Of a DNA stretch of 41,468 nt, positions 35,351 through 41,468 are shown one piece after another. The DNA comes from Catenovulum agarivorans YM01 (lineage in GTDB: Bacteria > Pseudomonadota > Gammaproteobacteria > Enterobacterales > Alteromonadaceae): assembly GCF_000281085.1 (NCBI RefSeq), contig NZ_JH767522.1, positions 184,974-226,441 on the forward strand, written 5' to 3'. Numbering within the stretch: position 1 is the stretch's first letter; each line of letters starts with the position of its first letter. The notes beneath the pieces were generated by a model, which searched no databases, was not told the origin of the DNA, and saw nothing but the letters and a program-made list of their open reading frames with translations. The position numbers and the translations under genes are program-made.

Positions 35351-36028
35351 TTAATTATCAGTTAAGAAGGCAAGTTTATCGACCTTACCCAACCTTGTCG
35401 ACTCAACTTTGTTGGCATGGCGAATTTGTTGCCAGGCTGTCACCTTGCCTGCCATATTGATTGGCTGAAAACTCGCCTGCGCAATAGGCTGATCAGCTTT
35501 TAACAATTGCTGCTGATGCAAAAAAGCAATGAGTTGTTGGTAACTACCTGAATTGGCAATATTTAAGTTCAATAACCGCTGCGGCTCGTCCGAAAAACAG
35601 GATTGTACTTGTTGTTGATGGCTTAGATAACACTCGCGCAGAAAGTCTAAATCATTAATATTATTTAGCGTAAATGGTTGAAATATATCTTGATAAACAC
35701 GCTTTAAATGCGGATTAAACCCACCATCTACCCGTACTATATTTTTGTACATGCGCAATAATAGTTGCTGAATAGACGGAAACCAATTGTCGAGATCTCG
35801 CTGTAAGTTGATAAATTTCGAGTCAGGATAAATACAGGCTAATTTGGCAAAGTCCGCAAATACGGGTGCATCGGCTATCACTTGCGCTTGGTTGAAAGCT
35901 TCATCAGTAAAAGCTGTATGTGCGGTTTTAAAACCTAGCTCTAACATAGCCACGCACAAGCTAGTTGTTGCTGTGCGTGGTAAACCAATAACAAAAATTT
36001 TGTTCTGTGAATTAGAAACGGTAGACAT
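35351..36028 (-). CDS. Sulfotransferase family protein
   Basis: 225 residues from the ATG at 36028, which lies inside the last codons of the TpsB gene (17-base overlap); a start at 36061 is in frame but less likely. The PAPS 5'-phosphosulfate loop is IFVIGLPRTATTSL (about 11-24). The 3'-phosphate site is approximated by FINLQRDLDNWFPS. The type resembles the short Sulfotransfer_4 group. Coupling to an outer-membrane secretion gene suggests it sulfates a glycan or a secreted protein of the same locus; the acceptor is not known. Confidence 0.8.
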   Translation of the reverse strand: MSTVSNSQNKIFVIGLPRTATTSLCVAMLELGFKTAHTAFTDEAFNQAQVIADAPVFADFAKLACIYPDSKFINLQRDLDNWFPSIQQLLLRMYKNIVRVDGGFNPHLKRVYQDIFQPFTLNNINDLDFLRECYLSHQQQVQSCFSDEPQRLLNLNIANSGSYQQLIAFLHQQQLLKADQPIAQASFQPINMAGKVTAWQQIRHANKVESTRLGKVDKLAFLTDN

Positions 36029-37925
36029 AAGCCAACGACAGAGATTTATCGCGCGATTCAAAATCTTTTGGTTTAGTGCGTGCGGTTGCAGAAAAACTAT
36101 GCTGATTATAGTCGTAGCTTAACTGCACATATGGGTAGTGAACCCAGCAGCTAAAATAAGCGTTGACCTCTACTTCTTTAATTCCACAAGTTAAGTGTTT
36201 AACTTTGCCATCACCATCTGTATCAGGATAATCCTTATCCGAAACAAAGTTCATGGCAAATTCACTGTGCCAACCTAGCTTTGTTTGCAGTTTATCAGTC
36301 CACACATATTGCCAAGCGATATCCATATCTCCGCCCCAGACACCTGAATCTGCACCACCATATTTGTAAGAACCAGGTATAGCCTTCTCCGGGGTGAATT
36401 CAAAATGACCACCAATCAATAAGTTTTGCTTGTCGTTAATTCGACTGTAATGAGTTAGATCTAAATAAGCTTTCCAAAAATCGGCCTGCATTAAACTATC
36501 GTTACCAACCGGGCCAGTTAAGGTGCGAATTTCGCCACCATTCGTTTGTGCATTTTTGTTTTTAAATTTATCTTCGATTTGTGCTTGAGTTAATCCACCA
36601 AATGCACCTTCTAGCGCTTTATTTACTTTGATGTTAACGTTAGTAAAAGCTACAGTGTCAAAGAGTTTGTATCTAAACGAGCTGGATAAACTGGCAGATA
36701 ACATAACTATAGTTTCTTCTGTGTCTAACCATTTAAAACCGGCAAGCAAATCAGCATCGTCAAACTGACAGAAATTAACTGAATCTTGCGTGACAATTTG
36801 TCCAGTTGGACATTCATCTAGATTAACCACAGGAACAAATTCACTAAAGTTCACATGCTGAATTTGTTCATTAGACGTAGTTTTATGTTCAATACCCAAT
36901 ACATATTGGCTGTTTTGCCATAACTCTAACGGGTTCTCAATCGACAACTTCAGCAATCGACTTTGACCACCAATTTCAAAAACAGATGAATCAACTATAT
37001 CATCCGACACTCGATAACGGATATCGGCCAATTGCGCACTGAGTCGTCCACCCTCGTCACCATACGGCATAACATATTTAGCGGTTAACGATGAGAAATT
37101 AGCAGTTTCACTCGGATCTATTGTTGCCCCCAACTGTAAATAATCGCCATTGCCAGTTGGATTAACAAACAAGCCACTCAAACCTAAACGTTTATCACCA
37201 GTTAAACGTGAAGCATTGTTATAAAGTGAAATAGCTTTAGTTGCTTGGATATCATCAATTTTAAGCACTAAATCCGTTTTACCAAAACCAACACTTTTTA
37301 GCTCAGGGGTAATACGCGCAGAGGGTAAAAAAGTTAAGCGTGATAAACGCTGTTTAAGCGTTGGTGCATGAATAACCTTACCGGTTAAATCGTTTAAATG
37401 GCGTAAGAAGAGTTTTTTGTCATATTCAAAACTATTCTCACCTATAATTTGAATTTGATTTAAGCGGTTTTCTTCAATCTGTAAAACCACTACACCATTA
37501 CTTATTTGCTGTGCTGGCACAACACAGCGCGAAGTTGTGTAACCCATTTGGTGAAAAATCTGGGTGATTTGCTGGGCAATATTTTGCAAATCAGCCGAGG
37601 TAACCATTTTTCCGACATAAGGTTTAGCGATGGGAATGATTTGTTCGTTTTTCAGCAAAGTATTGCCTTTGACACTAATACTATTGAGCTGAAATTTAAC
37701 TGTTTGCGCTAGTTGTGATTGGCCTTCACGCTGGATATTTTGGTCTATTTGAAGTTCTTGAATATCCGTTGGTTTATCTAAGTTATCTTGATTTTGTTGA
37801 GAGTTTTCTTGCTGGTCTTGTTGTAATTTTTGAATAGTATTGGCATAAGCAGATAAAGATACAAAGCTAAAGAAAATTGCTGATACAACTGCAGTCAATT
37901 TAAACGCAGATTGGCGTAAATACAT
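36012..37925 (-). CDS. Two-partner secretion transporter (TpsB, ShlB/FhaC family)
   Basis: 637 residues with a signal peptide ending near AYA (26-28). A Gln/Asp-rich linker (about 30-72) is followed by two POTRA domains (about 76-152 and 153-225) and then a 16-stranded type barrel (about 230-637) ending with the outer-membrane signature terminal Phe (SLAYVYRF). GGGAG precedes the ATG. TpsB proteins export large TpsA proteins through the outer membrane. Several extracellular-loop insertions contain cysteines and an acidic D-rich loop (DKDYPDTDGDGK) that may bind calcium. The likely cargo is the repeat protein at the right edge. Confidence 0.9.
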   Translation of the reverse strand: MYLRQSAFKLTAVVSAIFFSFVSLSAYANTIQKLQQDQQENSQQNQDNLDKPTDIQELQIDQNIQREGQSQLAQTVKFQLNSISVKGNTLLKNEQIIPIAKPYVGKMVTSADLQNIAQQITQIFHQMGYTTSRCVVPAQQISNGVVVLQIEENRLNQIQIIGENSFEYDKKLFLRHLNDLTGKVIHAPTLKQRLSRLTFLPSARITPELKSVGFGKTDLVLKIDDIQATKAISLYNNASRLTGDKRLGLSGLFVNPTGNGDYLQLGATIDPSETANFSSLTAKYVMPYGDEGGRLSAQLADIRYRVSDDIVDSSVFEIGGQSRLLKLSIENPLELWQNSQYVLGIEHKTTSNEQIQHVNFSEFVPVVNLDECPTGQIVTQDSVNFCQFDDADLLAGFKWLDTEETIVMLSASLSSSFRYKLFDTVAFTNVNIKVNKALEGAFGGLTQAQIEDKFKNKNAQTNGGEIRTLTGPVGNDSLMQADFWKAYLDLTHYSRINDKQNLLIGGHFEFTPEKAIPGSYKYGGADSGVWGGDMDIAWQYVWTDKLQTKLGWHSEFAMNFVSDKDYPDTDGDGKVKHLTCGIKEVEVNAYFSCWVHYPYVQLSYDYNQHSFSATARTKPKDFESRDKSLSLAYVYRF

Positions 37926-38044
37926 ATGACTCCCTGATTATTGTTTTATGGTTAGCGCAAACGAAAGTAAAACATTTATTCAACAATTGCTCAATCGTGA
38001 GCTGAACAATTTTGCAGATTATTTAAGGTAATATTTTGAAATGA

Positions 38045-38072
38045 AGGCACAAAGTCATTTCCACCTTGTGCC
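38045..38072 (-). other. Hairpin between the lipoprotein gene and the tpsB gene
   Basis: GGCACAA and TTGTGCC arms with a 14-base loop; T-rich but without a run of T on the minus strand. A weak terminator or processing site in a 179-base gap that could also hold a second promoter. Confidence 0.35.
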
Positions 38073-38104
38073 ATTAGCTAGTTAGCCTTGGATAGATGCT
38101 GTTT

Positions 38105-39571
38105 TTATGGCGTGGGACAGTTTTCTCCATAATTCGCATTTAAGTTTTGCAAAAACGATTCGCTCGGTGAAGCGCTGTCCATAGCCGCACAAAATTCAGC
38201 TTTAGTAGCTAGCGGATAAATGCCCATATCTTGGTTGTCTGTGCCGCATAAGCCTAAGTCAAAATCAAAAGTACAACTTGCTAATAAGCGCACATTGCCA
38301 AGATCAAACCCAGATAAAAATTCAGCATTAGCACTCAAACTGACAAATACTGCCTGATTACCGGATACACCAGCATAAACAGCTGAATCAGCGTTATAAG
38401 CTAACACTAATCCATCAAAAGATGCACCTGTAGCCGCCAAGGTAATTTGGTTAGTTGTCGCATTAAAAGTCATTTCAAAACCGGCAACTGAGTTGGTTAT
38501 CAATTCACCTTCATTGCCTGGTACTGGCACTAATAAGAGTGAATTGATAAATGCAGTTTTACCACCTGATTGCTGCACTTGTTCAGCTAATTTGATTGAG
38601 GTATTAATACCTTCTGCACTCGATTTTACTGTTGTCGTAGTAATCGATGTGGTCACTTGTTGTGTGGTGGTTGTGGTTCTGATACTGCTTTGAACCACTT
38701 TAATCACAGATTCGTACACGACCTTTTGCGTACTACTTCCCACTTTAGAAGCGGCAATAGTCGCACCGATTTGTTTAGCAGCTTCTTTGACTAAATCTTT
38801 ACTGTCGTTATCAATGGTTAGCGTATCTACTGCTGCAGCTAAAAAGTCACTGAGGCCTGTATCTGTCACTAAACTACCAGCATTTGAGCCAATAGCTTGT
38901 TTTAATACATTTAGTGAGTTTTTGTTGCCCGCCGACACTTTTAAACCTTCTTTAGCAACAATTGCTTCTTGCACCGCAGTTAATTTAGCTGAGGTTTTGG
39001 CTATGACATCTTTGATTGTGGTGGTTTCATTATTGACGACAATCTCCTGTGTCGATGCAGCTTTGACCCCACGAGTCAAAGCTTCTTGCACAACAGCCTG
39101 TGGCAAACCGCCGATGCCCTCAGCAGGAACACCTGTTGCAGGAATTAGCGCAACTATCGGATTGGCAAACAGCGAGACTTGGCCTGTTGCTGGATCAGAC
39201 ACTGGGACAAATTGCAATTCAAATCCAGCATTGTAAGAAATGTCAGCTTCAGATAAATCGCCACTTTCATCAATATCTTGAAACGTTAAAAAAGCTTCTG
39301 TGTCAGTATTACGACTAGTGAATTCAACAGGGGCAACTGGCGTTACACCTTCAGCAAATTGATATTCACCCGGCGAAATTTCAGTAGCTGTGTTGCCAAT
39401 ACTATCCACCACAGATAAACCAATAATAACGGCATCTTCAGCAAGATATGTGTATTGATTTTTTACCTGATCTTTAGCTGATTCTGAGCTAGAGCAAGCA
39501 GCAAGTAACAGGCTAGCTAGTGCAAACGCGCCGTATTTTATTGGCTGAAAAAGCTTTGAGCTTTGTTGCAT
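38105..39571 (-). CDS. Outer-membrane lipoprotein of the secretion locus, unknown function
   Basis: 488 residues from the ATG at 39571, preceded by GGAG; the in-frame TTG at 39589 overlaps the sapC-like stop and is less likely. The lipobox is LAAC (C26). The N-terminal domain (about 30-135) includes an EF-hand-like DIDESGDLSEADIS. The middle (about 155-330) is helical with a Thr-rich stretch (TTTTTQQVTTSITTTT). The end is beta-rich with four cysteines and a short helix. No family recognised. It sits between SapC and TpsB genes and probably helps assemble or anchor the exported protein. Confidence 0.7.
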   Translation of the reverse strand: MQQSSKLFQPIKYGAFALASLLLAACSSSESAKDQVKNQYTYLAEDAVIIGLSVVDSIGNTATEISPGEYQFAEGVTPVAPVEFTSRNTDTEAFLTFQDIDESGDLSEADISYNAGFELQFVPVSDPATGQVSLFANPIVALIPATGVPAEGIGGLPQAVVQEALTRGVKAASTQEIVVNNETTTIKDVIAKTSAKLTAVQEAIVAKEGLKVSAGNKNSLNVLKQAIGSNAGSLVTDTGLSDFLAAAVDTLTIDNDSKDLVKEAAKQIGATIAASKVGSSTQKVVYESVIKVVQSSIRTTTTTQQVTTSITTTTVKSSAEGINTSIKLAEQVQQSGGKTAFINSLLLVPVPGNEGELITNSVAGFEMTFNATTNQITLAATGASFDGLVLAYNADSAVYAGVSGNQAVFVSLSANAEFLSGFDLGNVRLLASCTFDFDLGLCGTDNQDMGIYPLATKAEFCAAMDSASPSESFLQNLNANYGENCPTP

Positions 39572-39585
39572 AGTTTTACTCCATC

Positions 39586-40290
39586 TCAATTTGCTAATAC
39601 AGATAGCTTTTTAAAATTACCTAAGCTCATTAAGTGAGCAATAATCAATTTATATGCGCCCGAGTTAACTAACTGTAACTTTTGCTCGTCGGTTAATTGA
39701 TTGAGTTTATCTTCGTTGATACGTTTAAAGCCCTGAATCTGATATTTTTTCCCACCTGAATTCATCTGCGCCTGCGCATCTTCCAACAAATCTAATTCAT
39801 CCAATTGAGCAATAATTTTTTCAGTTTTACGACAAGCTGATTCATATTGCTTCATAAAATTCATAACATTAAGGGTAAAGTCGGTTGCTTCACCGTCATC
39901 GGTAAATAAAGCTTGCCCTTGTTGTTGACTTAAACTCGGTGAGCTTGCATCTAATGCAAGCATCAACTGCTGTTGTTCTTGAACGAAAACAAATGGATAA
40001 CGGCGAATAAACGCAGGTATATATTCTCCTGCACGCCACTGACCGTTTTCATCTAACAAGACATTTTGTTGTGGTTTTATCCCGAGCAGAGCAAAAGCAA
40101 CAAACCTCTGTTGCTCGTTCTTCGTAAACAAAATAGGCAAAGATTTTGCGCATTCGAAAAACTCTTCTGCTGTCACGACACATTCGCGTAGATTTTGACT
40201 GAATTGATATCCCTCAAGCGGATTTACTTTTAAGTTGAAGTGCTGATCTTTATTTAAAATTTCGATTTTTTGATAAATGCCAAGTTCCAT
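39586..40290 (-). CDS. SapC family protein
   Basis: 234 residues. The SapC pattern is visible: LP(I)LFTK, FVAFALLGIKPQQNVLLDENGQWRAGEYIPAFIRRYPFVF in pieces, then LFTDDGEATDF and a helical C-terminus with FKRINEDKLNQL. SapC was named from the Campylobacter fetus S-layer locus, where it accompanies secretion genes; its own action is unknown. No signal peptide, so it is probably cytosolic and could handle the surface protein before export. It lies 74 bases after the repeat gene. Confidence 0.85.
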   Translation of the reverse strand: MELGIYQKIEILNKDQHFNLKVNPLEGYQFSQNLRECVVTAEEFFECAKSLPILFTKNEQQRFVAFALLGIKPQQNVLLDENGQWRAGEYIPAFIRRYPFVFVQEQQQLMLALDASSPSLSQQQGQALFTDDGEATDFTLNVMNFMKQYESACRKTEKIIAQLDELDLLEDAQAQMNSGGKKYQIQGFKRINEDKLNQLTDEQKLQLVNSGAYKLIIAHLMSLGNFKKLSVLAN

Positions 40291-40319
40291 TATGCCTTCC
40301 TCTGTTTTTATTATGAGTG

Positions 40320-40345
40320 TTGAGGGGCAGCTACGTGCCCCTCAA
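40320..40345 (-). other. Strong intercistronic hairpin after the repeat-protein gene
   Basis: Perfect ten-base arms TTGAGGGGCA / TGCCCCTCAA with a six-base loop. No T-tract follows on the minus strand, so it is better seen as an mRNA-stabilising or partial attenuating stem between an abundant surface-protein message and the genes after it. Confidence 0.6.
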
Positions 40346-40364
40346 AGATGCGACGAGCGACCCT

Positions 40365-41468
40365 TTATTCAGAGTCTGAGTTACCAAATAGTTTGCGGAA
40401 GAAATCTAAGAAGCCGTTACCCGTAGAAGTATCGTCTTGTATATCTTTCACATCTTGGCCTAATTCATCCAACGTTTCGTCACCAACTGTCGCGCTACCA
40501 GCATCAACAGCTTTTAACACTACACTACTAGATTGAACTTCTGCAACTGTAGTCGCTGCAGTTGTAGTATCCCCTTGGCCAACTCGGAAATCAGCTATTG
40601 CATCAGCTTTAGCATTTGCAAGATTCGCTGTAGATTGAGCATTAGCCGCTGCTGTAGCGTTATTGCCGATTGCTGTGCTGTTGGCTGCAATATTTGTTGC
40701 ATTGCTCGCCGCACTGCTTGCAATGTCAGCAACACTTGCAGATAAACTACCTGCGCTGCCGCCAGACGCTAAGCTCACATCATTGTTAATGCTAGTTGCA
40801 GTGATAACATCATCTTCGACAGTGAAGCTAGCTAACGCAGCTAGTTTCATACTGTTATCTGCACCAGTTGCATCTGCTGCGGCAATCGCAGCTGCATTGG
40901 CAGCAATTGCGGTATTTGCTGCAGTTTCATTCGCATCTACGTCTGCTTGAATCGCCGTTTCTGCTGCTGTGGCGCGTGTTGTTTCTGCAGTAATTGCAGC
41001 CGTATTTGCTGCAATCGCATTGTTTGCAGCTGTTTCATTGGCATCTACATCTGCTTGAACTGTTGCGATTGCGGTATTGGCTGCTGCTTCGTTAGCATCT
41101 ACGTCCGCTTGAACTGTTACGATTGCAGTATTGGCCGCGGCTTCATTCGCATCTACATCTGCTTGAATCGCCGTTTCTGCTGCTGTAGCGCGTGTTGTTT
41201 CTGCTGTAATTGCTGCCGTATTTGCTGCAATTGCTGTATTTGCGGCTGTTTCATTAGCATCTACATCAGCTTGAATAGCTGCTTCTGCTGCTGTTGCACG
41301 TGTTGTTTCTGCTGTGATAGCCGAAGTATTTGCGGCAATTGCTGTATTTGCGGCAGTTTCGTTGGCATCCACATCAGCTTGAATAGCTGCTTCTGCTGCT
41401 GTTGCACGTGTTGTTTCCGCTGTGATAGCCGTGGTATTTGCGGCAATTGCTGTATTTGCGGCTGTTTC
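40365..41468 (-). CDS. Ala/Thr-rich repeat protein, C-terminal part (surface or secreted candidate; N-terminus outside window)
   Basis: The frame is open to the right edge, so the GTG at 41372 is not a real start. The visible 367 residues begin with repeats of 36 residues built on DANETAANTAIAANT, AITAETTRATAAE and AIQADV. They continue with a heptad-rich region (ADIASSAASNATNIAANSTAI) and end in an acidic, hydrophobic tail GFLDFFRKLFGNSDSE. Such AETTRATAAE repeats form trimeric coiled-coil stalks in adhesins and tail fibres. There is no YadA-type barrel anchor, so if exported it needs another route; the TpsB gene in the same run of genes is the obvious candidate. Whether an N-terminal TPS domain exists cannot be seen here. 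Confidence 0.7.
   Translation of the reverse strand, partial: ETAANTAIAANTTAITAETTRATAAEAAIQADVDANETAANTAIAANTSAITAETTRATAAEAAIQADVDANETAANTAIAANTAAITAETTRATAAETAIQADVDANEAAANTAIVTVQADVDANEAAANTAIATVQADVDANETAANNAIAANTAAITAETTRATAAETAIQADVDANETAANTAIAANAAAIAAADATGADNSMKLAALASFTVEDDVITATSINNDVSLASGGSAGSLSASVADIASSAASNATNIAANSTAIGNNATAAANAQSTANLANAKADAIADFRVGQGDTTTAATTVAEVQSSSVVLKAVDAGSATVGDETLDELGQDVKDIQDDTSTGNGFLDFFRKLFGNSDSE
40869..41468 (-). repeat. Tandem 108-bp and 54-bp coding repeats
   Basis: Reading on the minus strand from the edge: a partial unit, two 36-residue units (41369-41262 and 41261-41154), two half-length 18-residue units (41153-41100 and 41099-41046), one 36-residue unit (41045-40938), and a decaying last unit. 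All start DANE(T/A) and the full ones end QADV. The half units are an exact halving of the period, as expected from internal deletion or slippage. Confidence 0.9.

Noticed and set aside
40869-41468. CRISPR array
   Set aside because: The repeats are 54 and 108 bp, contiguous, in frame and coding; there are no spacers and no cas genes.
40365-41468. Trimeric autotransporter adhesin
   Set aside because: The stalk-like repeats fit, but the C-terminus lacks the YadA membrane anchor; export by TpsB is only inferred.

Overview
The window (about 40% G+C) looks like the chromosome of a marine gammaproteobacterium, most likely of the Alteromonadales (Alteromonadaceae-like). The signs are a MetJ/met-box system, an ArgR-type ARG box ahead of an argCBFGH operon, MiaE, Gph, many outer-membrane lipoproteins and polysaccharide-active or beta-helix secreted proteins. 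I saw no rRNA, tRNA, CRISPR array, transposase or prophage gene.

Layout. 1-1.3 kb: the 3' end of a DUF1552 gene and its terminator. 1.3-1.9 kb: a gene-free block of hairpin repeats. 1.9-3.2 kb: an oligogalacturonate-lyase-like secreted beta-propeller (-). 3.4-6.5 kb: a hybrid histidine kinase and a Gph-like phosphatase. 6.56-9.19 kb: an overlapping three-gene operon of a TPR/AAA+ ATPase, a membrane protein and a membrane-anchored TPR protein. 9.2-13.4 kb (-): M42 peptidase, a ThuA/sugar-dehydrogenase/cytochrome c lipoprotein, and PhnA. 13.5-16.7 kb (+): a small conserved protein, then a lipoprotein pair (BNR propeller and S41 peptidase-like). 16.7-20.1 kb (-): a secreted beta-helix protein followed by two tandem paralogous membrane-anchored helical proteins. 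20.35-21.8 kb: a divergent M16 peptidase lipoprotein. 21.9-27.2 kb (-): argH, argG, argF, argB, argC (transcribed argC first), preceded by an ARG box and an intrinsic terminator in the leader. 27.7-29.1 kb: an AAA_14/DUF4143 ATPase. 29.1-30.8 kb: divergent metB and metJ with met boxes between them.

30.8-34.5 kb is an accessory island between metJ and miaE. It holds a two-gene operon, a SLOG-domain protein with two pairs of membrane helices (SLATT-like) and a membrane-anchored TIR protein. Partial copies of one hairpin repeat family lie on both sides in the same orientation. This is the best candidate for an undescribed system: a nucleotide-signal immune or stress module in which the TIR enzyme could make an NAD-derived signal read by the SLOG/membrane effector.

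34.5-41.5 kb (-): a secretion locus running in from the right edge. Its order is an alanine-rich repeat surface-protein candidate, a SapC-family protein, a lipoprotein, a two-partner-secretion transporter (TpsB) and a sulfotransferase overlapping it, followed by a small protein and miaE.
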